Positions 1 through 4,915 of a stretch of DNA of 5,191 bases are shown here, piece by piece. The stretch spans positions 1 through 5,191 of the forward strand of contig JAUNUL010000223.1 of the NCBI GenBank assembly GCA_030538175.1. Direction: 5' to 3'. Both the position numbers and the translations under genes were made by a program. The notes under the pieces are model-generated. The model had not been told where the DNA came from and did not search any database. It worked only from the letters and a program-made list of their open reading frames with translations. Within the stretch, counting starts at the first letter, position 1, and each line of letters begins with the position of its first letter. This stretch comes from Propionibacteriaceae bacterium. Lineage in GTDB: Bacteria > Actinomycetota > Actinomycetes > Propionibacteriales > Propionibacteriaceae.

Positions 1-86
1 GAGGTCGTGTTGGGAAGTTGCATGCCTGACCCATCCGGCACCACGTCGGCCGCGTGAAAGGAACGTCAGGTCCCCAGCGCGGTGCC
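1..86. other. Short intergenic edge downstream of the DsbA-like gene
   Basis: Contains no recognised gene. Weak inverted repeats are present: CACG-N7-CGTG at 42-56, and CCTGAC at 25-30 with GTCAGG at 65-70. Neither is followed by a T-run on the minus strand, so no terminator for the DsbA-like gene can be claimed. Confidence 0.3.
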
Positions 87-854
87 TCAGTCCTTCGCGT
101 GGGCCTCGATGGCGGCAACGAACTCCGCCGTGGGCTGGGCGCCGTTGATGACCGTGGTGTTGATCACGAAGAACGGCGTGGTGTTGATGCCGAGGCCGCG
201 CCCCTCCTGGGTGTCCCGCATGACAGCCTCCTGCAGGGCCGGGTCGGCGAGATCGGCCTCGAAGCGTGCCAGATCGGGTACGCCGGCAGTCCGGGCCAGG
301 TTCACCAGCGCCGCTGACGAGCGGTCCTTGCCGCCGTTGGCGAGGTCCTCGAAGACGGCGTTGTAGTACTCCCAGAATCGGCCCTGCTGTCCGGCCGCCC
401 GCGCCGCCGTCGCGACGTTCGCGGACTCAGCGCTCAGGACGGCCAGATCGCGGTATTCGATCCGCAACGTCCCGTCATCGACATAGCGCTGCAGCTCCGG
501 CAATGTCTGCAGCGCCCAGCGGCCGCAATAGGGGCACTGATAGTCCGACCACTCCGTCAGCACGACCTTCGCGTCGACGCGGCCCTTGGCCAGCGGGTCA
601 TCGGCCTGCCTGCGCGGGAGCTTCCGCAACAACTCGAGCACTTCGGGGTCTGGGGTTTGGCTCGCCTCGGGGGTTGTGCCTGCTGCAGGCGCGGGGCTGG
701 CGTCGGAGGACGATGGCATCGACACGGCCGCCGGTCCGGGACCCATCTGATAGCCCAGGACGAAGGCCAGCACCACGCTCAGCACCCAGGCGAGCGCCCA
801 TGCGATCCAGCCCTTGCGCGAGCTCTCCTTGGGCGTTGCTTCGATCGATGACAC
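87..854 (-). CDS. Membrane-anchored DsbA-like thiol:disulfide oxidoreductase (thioredoxin_4 family)
   Basis: A 255-residue protein that probably makes or shuffles disulfide bonds in proteins outside the membrane. Seen: a short charged N-terminus ending in RKGW, one hydrophobic segment at about residues 16-37 (signal anchor), a Ser/Pro/Ala-rich tether to about residue 68, then a thioredoxin-fold domain to the end. The active site is the CPYC motif at residues 107-110 in the context DYQCPYCGRW, and the cis-proline loop is NTTPFF with Pro227. The helical insertion between them (about 140-215) is typical of DsbA-type rather than classical thioredoxins. The start is GTG at 854, with an AGGGGGA Shine-Dalgarno at 858-864. 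Known: actinobacterial exported DsbA-like proteins are often reoxidised by a VKOR-type partner; none is visible here. It is divergent from the SH3b-domain gene and has no operon partner in view. The fold is near certain; whether it oxidises, isomerises or reduces is open. Confidence 0.93.
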   Translation of the reverse strand: MSSIEATPKESSRKGWIAWALAWVLSVVLAFVLGYQMGPGPAAVSMPSSSDASPAPAAGTTPEASQTPDPEVLELLRKLPRRQADDPLAKGRVDAKVVLTEWSDYQCPYCGRWALQTLPELQRYVDDGTLRIEYRDLAVLSAESANVATAARAAGQQGRFWEYYNAVFEDLANGGKDRSSAALVNLARTAGVPDLARFEADLADPALQEAVMRDTQEGRGLGINTTPFFVINTTVINGAQPTAEFVAAIEAHAKD

Positions 855-857
855 GAG

Positions 858-887
858 TCCCCCTGTGAGTGCGAAGCCCCAACCCTA
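858..887 (-). promoter_or_regulatory. Candidate -10 box and Shine-Dalgarno of the DsbA-like gene
   Basis: Read on the minus strand, TAGGGT (882-887) fits the actinobacterial TANNNT -10 pattern. A transcript starting about seven bases downstream would have a leader of about 20 nt carrying AGGGGGA (858-864) just before the GTG start. No convincing -35 hexamer is seen 16-19 bp upstream, so the promoter part is tentative while the ribosome binding site is clear. Confidence 0.35.
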
Positions 888-962
888 GTCGGGGAGTTGC
901 CACAAAGGTGCCTGCTGACCGTGGGGCCGGAATTGCTGGTGCGTTTGTGACATCTGCCACGA

Positions 963-978
963 TGGGCGGCGTCGCCCA
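963..978. other. Hairpin in divergent intergenic region (first of a cluster)
   Basis: TGGGCG (963-968) and CGCCCA (973-978) form a perfect 6-bp stem around the tetraloop GCGT. It is the first of several inverted repeats between the divergent DsbA-like and SH3b genes. No U-run follows on either strand, so it is not a standard intrinsic terminator. It could be part of a structured leader of the SH3b gene or a DNA-level element. Confidence 0.4.
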
Positions 979-982
979 GCGC

Positions 983-1030
983 GTCAGCGGCGCGTTGTGA
1001 CGCCCGGCCTAAACGCCGCTGACCAGCGGC
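983..1030. other. Two mutually exclusive stem-loops in divergent intergenic region
   Basis: GTCAGCGGCG (983-992) is perfectly complementary to CGCCGCTGAC (1014-1023), a 10-bp stem with a 21-nt loop. The same 3' arm also belongs to a tighter hairpin, GCCGCTG (1015-1021) with CAGCGGC (1024-1030), a 7-bp stem around a 2-base centre (in practice 6 bp with a 4-base loop). Both cannot form at once, an arrangement seen in attenuators and riboswitch expression platforms. It lies about 180-225 bases upstream of the SH3b gene start on the plus strand. No known riboswitch consensus was recognised, and whether this stretch is transcribed is not known from the sequence. Confidence 0.4.
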
Positions 1031-1035
1031 TGCCC

Positions 1036-1067
1036 CGCTCAGGGCGCGGCGCGAGGCTCCCTGAGCG
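1036..1067. other. 9-bp stem-loop upstream of the SH3b gene
   Basis: CGCTCAGGG (1036-1044) and CCCTGAGCG (1059-1067) make a perfect 9-bp stem with a 14-nt GC-rich loop. There is no U-tract after it in either direction. It is the third strong inverted repeat within about 105 bases and probably acts with the preceding hairpins, either as RNA structure or as a barrier between the divergent units. Confidence 0.4.
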
Positions 1068-1208
1068 CGTTCATCAGCGCCGTCCCGGCACGGTGGCGGA
1101 GGTGTGTCAAAGCGTGCCGCTATCTGAACTGCTGAGTTGGTGTGATCGTTCACCCGTGTTTAACTCAACGGCAAGATAACGATCTGATCTCAAGAAGGCG
1201 AAAGACCC

Positions 1209-2330
1209 TTGTCTGAAGATAACCACTTGCCCAAGCGCGCTGTGAGCGTGACCGACGAAGTCTCCGAAGAGACCCGCGTCGGGGCCTTCCGTGCAGTTGC
1301 CCGCAAGGTTGCTCTCCCAGCTGTGCTCGTCCTGGCAGTGTCCTCAGGCCTGGCGTTCGGTGGCCTGGTGCCCAAGGGTGCCGAGAACCAGAGCTTGAGC
1401 GCGGTTCCCGCTCCTGCTGCCGAACTGCAGGCACGGGATGCCTCCTCGGTTTCCCGCAACTTCGATCGCGCCTCCGCGGCCATCGATGAGGCGCTCGCCA
1501 CTGACGAGAACGCGCAGGGCCAGGATGCGGGCGAAGCCGAGCTCGCCGAGACCAACCCCGCAGCTGAGGGGGTCGAGGTCAAGGACGCCGAGGAGGCCGA
1601 GGTCGCCCCGCGCGGTGAGGTCAAGCCGTTGACATCGATCTCGGTTTCCCCGGAGCCGGCTGCAGTTACCGGAAAGGCGTTCGCCACCGCGACCGTCAAT
1701 GTCCGTGCTGAGGCCACTGCGGCGAGCGACAAGATCGCATCGGTTGCCGACGGGGAGTCCGTGGGCGTGACCGGCCGCACCGACAAGGGCTTCACCGAGG
1801 TGAATGTCAACGGTCGAACCGGTTGGATCTCGTCTGAATATGTCTCCAAGGACGCTCCGAAGGCGGATGCCCCCGCGGCGACCAAGGCGCCTTCGACCTC
1901 CTCGTCCCGTTCGGCGGCCCCTGCTGCCTCCTCGGCGGCCCCGGCAGCTCCGGCGGCCAAGGCTGCGCCCGCCCCGCGCACGAGCGGCAACTGCGCTCCG
2001 CTGCGTGGCCTTCAGCCGCGCACCGAGGCTGTCCACCAGGCGCTGTGCGCCAACTTCCCGGGCGTCAGCTCCTATGGCGGCGTCCGCGCCGACTGGGACG
2101 TCGAGCATCCGTCGGGCCGCGCGCTGGACGCCATGACCAGCAACCAGGCAGTTGGCGACGCCGTCGCGAACTGGGCCCGGGCAAATGCCGGCACCTATGG
2201 CATCACTGAGGTCATCTGGAACCAGCGCATCTGGACCACCCAGCGTGCTGGCGAGGGCTGGCGCATGATGAGCAACCGCGGGTCGGCCACGGCCAACCAC
2301 CAGGACCACGTGCACATCAGCGTTCGCTGA
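1209..2330 (+). CDS. Exported/anchored SH3b-domain protein with M15-like C-terminal domain
   Basis: A 373-residue envelope protein, likely to bind and possibly cleave peptidoglycan. Residues 1-33 are a charged cytoplasmic leader; about 34-52 form a hydrophobic signal or anchor segment without an obvious AxA cleavage site. An acidic Ala/Glu-rich stretch runs to about 140. An SH3b domain (about 157-213) holds the typical VNVRAEAT and GRTGWISSEYV signatures, followed by an Ala/Pro/Ser/Lys linker (214-258). The C-terminal domain (about 259-373) carries HPSGRALD (His300, Asp307) and DHVHIS (His367, His369), matching the HxxGxAxD...HxH zinc ligands of M15/VanY-fold peptidases; it resembles actinobacterial domains usually left as hypothetical. 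Cys262 and Cys280 may form a disulfide. The TTG start at 1209 is chosen because AAGAAGG (1192-1198) lies 10 bases upstream and the reading frame's N-terminus is sensible. Monocistronic, with a strong terminator 20 bases after the stop. Enzyme activity is inference; a degenerate binding-only domain is possible. Confidence 0.9.
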   Translation: MSEDNHLPKRAVSVTDEVSEETRVGAFRAVARKVALPAVLVLAVSSGLAFGGLVPKGAENQSLSAVPAPAAELQARDASSVSRNFDRASAAIDEALATDENAQGQDAGEAELAETNPAAEGVEVKDAEEAEVAPRGEVKPLTSISVSPEPAAVTGKAFATATVNVRAEATAASDKIASVADGESVGVTGRTDKGFTEVNVNGRTGWISSEYVSKDAPKADAPAATKAPSTSSSRSAAPAASSAAPAAPAAKAAPAPRTSGNCAPLRGLQPRTEAVHQALCANFPGVSSYGGVRADWDVEHPSGRALDAMTSNQAVGDAVANWARANAGTYGITEVIWNQRIWTTQRAGEGWRMMSNRGSATANHQDHVHISVR

Positions 2331-2349
2331 GTTGTCTGACTGCCGCGTC

Positions 2350-2388
2350 GAGCCGGGTCGGAGTGTTTCGTTCACTCCGGCCCGGTTC
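2350..2388 (+). terminator. Intrinsic-type terminator of the SH3b/M15-like gene
   Basis: GAGCCGGGTCGGAGTG (2350-2365) pairs with CACTCCGGCCCGGTTC (2373-2388) across a 7-nt loop TTTCGTT. This gives a 16-bp stem with only two G-U wobbles. The following bases (TGGCGTTCC) contain few T residues, as is common for hairpin terminators of high-GC actinomycetes. It sits 20 bases after the stop codon and closes the transcription unit. Confidence 0.8.
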
Positions 2389-2699
2389 TGGCGTTCCTGG
2401 GGGTACGCCGCATTCGCGCATTCCCGCACTGATTCCTTCCGGCCCGGTGCCCTGGCGGTGGTGACGCAGCCACTGCCACGACACCCCAACCTCAACACAG
2501 CGCACCGACGTGCCTGCGCATCGGCGAGTCAGAGTCAGGTCGGCAGGTGGGCGGTGAGGACGCCTCTGAGCAGATGGATCCGCCTCGGCAACCAAGGCCC
2601 CGTCTGGCCCGAGGATGTACGCCCGCCGCTTGCTGCTTTCTCAAGTCCGCCCACAGCTCGGCCGCCAGCCTCGGAAATGCCTTCGTGAGGAGCTGCCGT
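2389..2699. other. Gene-free stretch, nothing recognised
   Basis: About 310 bases after the terminator hold no convincing gene. Open frames cross it on both strands, but their translations are Arg/Pro/Ser-rich, match no family I know, lack Shine-Dalgarno support and are typical of chance frames in high-GC DNA. A small direct repeat GCATTC-GC-GCATTC lies at about 2410-2423. No tRNA, array or insertion-sequence end was seen. It could hold an unrecognised RNA or distal regulatory sequence for the small gene downstream. Confidence 0.4.
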
Positions 2700-2721
2700 T
2701 CACGTGACCAGGATCACGTGA
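2700..2721. promoter_or_regulatory. Perfect palindromic operator-like site (CRP/GlxR-like layout)
   Basis: TCACGTGA (2700-2707), six bases CCAGGA, then TCACGTGA again (2714-2721). Each 8-mer is itself palindromic, so the 22 bp is both a direct repeat with a 14-bp period and an inverted repeat. The centre reads CGTGA-N6-TCACG, the half-site and spacing of CRP/FNR-superfamily regulators (consensus TGTGA-N6-TCACA; GlxR/Crp in actinobacteria). It lies about 150 bases before the 46-aa gene and next to an AT-richer promoter-like segment, so control of that gene is the simplest reading. The regulator is inferred; a TetR-type or other dimer binding TCACGTGA is an alternative. Confidence 0.55.
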
Positions 2722-2762
2722 TCAAACTCTCATGCCCAACTCTTAGAATTTTGGAACGGCAA

Positions 2763-2792
2763 TTCGGAAAAGATGTGGTAAAGGGATATGGT
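2763..2792 (+). promoter_or_regulatory. Possible promoter of the small basic-protein gene
   Basis: The stretch 2740-2830 is clearly more AT-rich than its surroundings. A weak -35-like TTCGGA (2763-2768) and a -10-like TATGGT (2787-2792) are separated by 18 bases, and would give a leader of about 70 nt to the ATG at 2871. The match is poor, so the exact hexamers are uncertain; the location of a promoter in this segment is more believable than the boxes chosen. Confidence 0.3.
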
Positions 2793-2870
2793 TTATCACA
2801 GGACAGAGGGAAAACGGGATATTTTCTTCTGTTGGTCGCCACCTAATCGCAAAAAGGATTTGATCTCGTC

Positions 2871-3011
2871 ATGTCGTTCGCCAAGAATTTCCGTCAGCGC
2901 CGTGCCAATGTTCGCGCCAACCGTGCGATGGAGCGTGCGATCAGGACCGCGGGTTCTCCGGCCATGCGCGATGAACTCATCGTCGCTGCTCAGCGCGCCG
3001 GTCTTCGCTGA
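2871..3011 (+). CDS. Small (46-aa) highly basic protein of unknown function
   Basis: A short gene of 46 codons and a stop. The protein begins MSFAKNFRQRRANV and ends AAQRAGLR. It has ten Arg and one Lys against three acidic residues (net about +8), no Cys and no hydrophobic segment, so a cytosolic nucleic-acid- or ribosome-associated role is conceivable but not shown. Residues 12-27 and 31-46 look helical, split by GSP at 28-30. Support for a real gene: Shine-Dalgarno-like AAAAAGGA (2851-2858) about 12 bases upstream, G/C-biased third positions, an AT-rich upstream promoter region, and a perfect intrinsic terminator 13 bases after the stop. I recall short conserved actinobacterial proteins with an 'SPAMRDEL' type motif but cannot name a family. 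It appears to be its own transcription unit. Its codons 4-11 are duplicated at 3206-3228. Confidence 0.78.
   Translation: MSFAKNFRQRRANVRANRAMERAIRTAGSPAMRDELIVAAQRAGLR
2880..2902 (+). repeat. Direct repeat copy A, inside the small gene
   Basis: GCCAAGAATTTCCGTCAG (2880-2897), then C, then GCCG. It codes for residues AKNFRQRR of the 46-aa protein, starting nine bases after its ATG. It matches copy B at 3206-3228 in 22 of 23 positions, with the first 18 identical. Confidence 0.9.
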
Positions 3012-3024
3012 CCGTCACCACGCC

Positions 3025-3052
3025 AAAGCCCCTGCAAGTGCGGGGGCTTTTT
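3025..3052 (+). terminator. Rho-independent terminator of the small gene
   Basis: AAAGCCCCTGC (3025-3035) pairs with GCGGGGGCTTT (3041-3050 and flanking base) around the tetraloop AAGT, giving an 11-bp stem with one U-G pair, running straight into five T residues (3048-3052). It is the best intrinsic terminator in the window. Only three U residues would follow on the opposite strand, so it may stop convergent dgt transcription only weakly. Confidence 0.93.
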
Positions 3053-3205
3053 CGCTGCCCGGAAGCGGCCAAGCGGGGACTGGGCAGGTGGGGATGCGGC
3101 GTACTCGACCGCAGTTGACACGCTGGGTCTGACTCCCTGCGTCAGTCGTCCCACCGCGCTGGCGCCAGAACCCCTTCCGGTGCCGCCGTCACCAGCCGGA
3201 TGGCC

Positions 3206-3228
3206 GCCAAGAATTTCCGTCAGTGCCG
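3206..3228 (+). repeat. Direct repeat copy B, between the small gene and dgt
   Basis: GCCAAGAATTTCCGTCAG (3206-3223), then T, then GCCG, repeating codons 4-11 of the 46-aa gene with one substitution. An in-frame ATG stands at 3200, so the copy begins M-A-AKNFRQ against M-SF-AKNFRQ in the original. It has no Shine-Dalgarno and runs on as an Arg/Pro/Gln-rich frame antisense to dgt, so it looks like a 5' fragment rather than a working gene. It begins just 10 bases past the dgt stop codon, so it would be in the dgt 3' untranslated region in antisense orientation. Possible relic of a tandem duplication, or a preserved pairing sequence. Confidence 0.85.
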
Positions 3229-3238
3229 GCCCAGCCGG

Positions 3239-4810
3239 TCACAGGACGCCGCTGGCCCAGAGCACGCCGGAGCTCGGGCCGAGCCGGGCGGCGTACCCCA
3301 ATGCCTGCGAATCACTCAACCCCGCGACATAGTCGATGACCCCACGACCACGTGCCATGCGCGCGATCTCGGAGTCGCCGGTGTGGCCGTCGAGCCATTC
3401 CGGGTGGCTCTCCCGGACGCGGCGATAGCCCTGCTCGGCGAGCTCGACCAGCTCCAGCAGCAGTCGAGGGGCGCGGCGGGCATCGAAGCGGTCGGACAGC
3501 CACGCATCGAACGTGTGCACCAGCTCCGCCAACACCATCGACTGCCCCCGCTGCACCATGGCCAGGTCGGGGCGGTGGAGCACGAAATATTGATGCACGA
3601 ACTTCAACACCTGGATCTGGTGCCAGGCCAATGCGCTGACGGTCACCACCGGCTCCCGGGAGCACCGCGGCGCCGGGTTCATCACCAACGCCGACGTGAA
3701 GTTGTCGATCCAGCGCCCGATGAAGTCTGAGATCGTTGAATCGGCGGACCGGGATCCGTCATAAGGCGTCACCAACATGCCGTCGACCAGTTCCTCGCCG
3801 ATCACCGTCACTGCTGTGCGGAACACCTCGTCGTCATAGACCCAGCCATCCTTGTCGGCCGCTCCGCGGCGCATGCGCTCCAGGCCGGCACCGGGTCGCC
3901 GCCACAGGGTGGCAAGCTCGGCAGCGGGCATCGCCGCCCATTCCGCAGAATTCGCCAGCCAAGCGCGGAATTCTCCAGAAATAGGCGAAAACTGCAGCAC
4001 TCCGGAGCGGTGGAAATCCTCCAGGTCATGCAGTGAATAGGCAATATCGTCGGCCAGGTCCATCACTGAACATTCCAGCGTCTGTCGGCCTGCGGGCAGC
4101 CGGAAAGACTCGATCAGTTCGGTCATTTCGATGAGATCGAGCACGTACGCATTGAATTTCGCCGACCCGGAACCGTGGGCGCCCGCGTTGGCGCCCCGGG
4201 GTGGGTCCTCCCATGTCGCGGGGTGGGGGTTCGGGACGTGGTGACGTCCCCACGGATATTTCAGGACAGCCGCGCGCACCGCGGCGGTCAGGTTGAGGCC
4301 ATCGGCGCCGTCGCCGTGGACTTCGAGCTCGGTCATGATCCGAAACGTCTGCGCGTTCCCCTCGAAACCGTCGGCCAGCCCGAAATCCTCCCGGGCGATC
4401 CGGTCCAGCGTCCGCTCCCCGTTGTGCCCGAAGGGTGGGTGCCCGAGATCGTGCGCGACCGCACCGGCCTGGGCAACCACGTGATCCAGACCGCCCCACC
4501 GCTCGATCGCGACCGGGTCGGCCACCTGGCGTACGCCCACCGAGAGCGAGCGGGCAAGGGCCGTCACCTTGATCGAGTGACTCAGCCGGTTGTGCAGGAC
4601 GCTCTCGGTCGAATCAGCGTTGACCACCTGAGTGACGTCAGCGAGCCGACTGAAGGCTGGGGCGAACCGCAGCCGCTCCAGGTCCACCCGGAACTCCGAC
4701 TCCGCCCCCGCGGTCAGCGGCTGCCAGAGGTGGGCTTCCGGGCGGCGGCGCGCGATCCGCGCCTCTGCCAACTCCACCATTTCCAGGGGCTCTGTGTTCG
4801 AGTCGGCCAT
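3239..4810 (-). CDS. dgt: Deoxyguanosinetriphosphate triphosphohydrolase-like protein (HD-domain dNTPase)
   Basis: A 523-residue cytosolic HD-superfamily enzyme expected to hydrolyse dGTP or other dNTPs to the deoxynucleoside and tripolyphosphate, helping set the DNA precursor pool. Seen in order: RFAPAFSRLADVTQV near residue 48; HNRLSHS with Arg75 and His78; the HD pair in AHDLGHPPFGHNGE (His120, Asp121, then His124 and His129); EGNAQ at 150-154; LKYPW at 183-187; and DLADDIAYSLHD at 251-262 supplying the final Asp metal ligand. All are hallmarks of the Dgt family, and the length is at the upper end of the usual range. The ATG at 4810 is preferred: a TAGGTT box ends exactly six bases before it, suggesting a leaderless mRNA. 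A downstream ATG at 4780 is possible. The gene is divergent from pgi and convergent with the 46-aa gene. The preferred dNTP cannot be read from sequence. Confidence 0.95.
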   Translation of the reverse strand: MADSNTEPLEMVELAEARIARRRPEAHLWQPLTAGAESEFRVDLERLRFAPAFSRLADVTQVVNADSTESVLHNRLSHSIKVTALARSLSVGVRQVADPVAIERWGGLDHVVAQAGAVAHDLGHPPFGHNGERTLDRIAREDFGLADGFEGNAQTFRIMTELEVHGDGADGLNLTAAVRAAVLKYPWGRHHVPNPHPATWEDPPRGANAGAHGSGSAKFNAYVLDLIEMTELIESFRLPAGRQTLECSVMDLADDIAYSLHDLEDFHRSGVLQFSPISGEFRAWLANSAEWAAMPAAELATLWRRPGAGLERMRRGAADKDGWVYDDEVFRTAVTVIGEELVDGMLVTPYDGSRSADSTISDFIGRWIDNFTSALVMNPAPRCSREPVVTVSALAWHQIQVLKFVHQYFVLHRPDLAMVQRGQSMVLAELVHTFDAWLSDRFDARRAPRLLLELVELAEQGYRRVRESHPEWLDGHTGDSEIARMARGRGVIDYVAGLSDSQALGYAARLGPSSGVLWASGVL

Positions 4811-4816
4811 GGTCAG

Positions 4817-4822
4817 AACCTA
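4817..4822 (-). promoter_or_regulatory. Candidate -10 box of dgt, leaderless arrangement
   Basis: On the minus strand TAGGTT lies six bases before the dgt ATG, the spacing that puts transcription start at or next to the A of the start codon. No purine-rich Shine-Dalgarno is present, which agrees with a leaderless message. No good -35 is visible at 17-18 bp. Confidence 0.5.
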
Positions 4823-4903
4823 CACGGATCACGTTCGTTCAGGCTTGCCGCCAGTTGGTCTCGCCGGGGCCGACGATCGACTGCGGTCAGCGCGGCACAG
4901 TCC

Positions 4904-4915
4904 TAAGGTGGAGCC
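4904..4915 (+). promoter_or_regulatory. -10-like TAAGGT / Shine-Dalgarno of pgi
   Basis: TAAGGT (4904-4909) is followed by exactly six bases and then ATG, mirroring the dgt arrangement on the other strand. The same bases contain AAGGTGGAG, which could be a Shine-Dalgarno of a leadered message from a promoter further upstream. The sequence cannot decide between the two; no clear -35 was found. Confidence 0.4.

Noticed and set aside
855..1208. c-di-AMP (ydaO-type) riboswitch ahead of the wall-related gene
   Set aside because: Searched by eye because such genes are known targets in actinobacteria; the conserved GGGGUGAA- and CCGAACCCGUCAGC-like blocks are not present together.
1190..1990. 266-codon open frame on the minus strand opposite the SH3b gene
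   Set aside because: Its Ala/Ser/Thr-rich translation is the shadow of the Ala/Pro/Glu-rich plus-strand gene, whose domains are recognisable. No family match and no ribosome binding site.
2332..2688. 118-codon plus-strand and 92-codon minus-strand (2317-2595) frames after the SH3b gene
   Set aside because: The plus-strand frame starts in the terminator region, and both have compositions typical of random high-GC frames, with no recognisable motif.
3115..3143. Perfect TTGACA at 3115-3120 as a promoter -35
   Set aside because: No TANNNT-like -10 occurs 16-19 bases downstream, and no gene follows on the plus strand.
3200..3730. 176-codon plus-strand frame opening with M-A-AKNFRQ
   Set aside because: It begins in the duplicated fragment but then runs antisense through dgt with His/Gln/Arg-rich filler. 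There is no Shine-Dalgarno and the dgt motifs on the other strand are unmistakable.
4826..4834. GGATCACGT near the dgt start, also present inside the 2700-2721 palindrome
   Set aside because: Only a single half-site; the second arm at N6 spacing is missing, so shared regulation is not supported.
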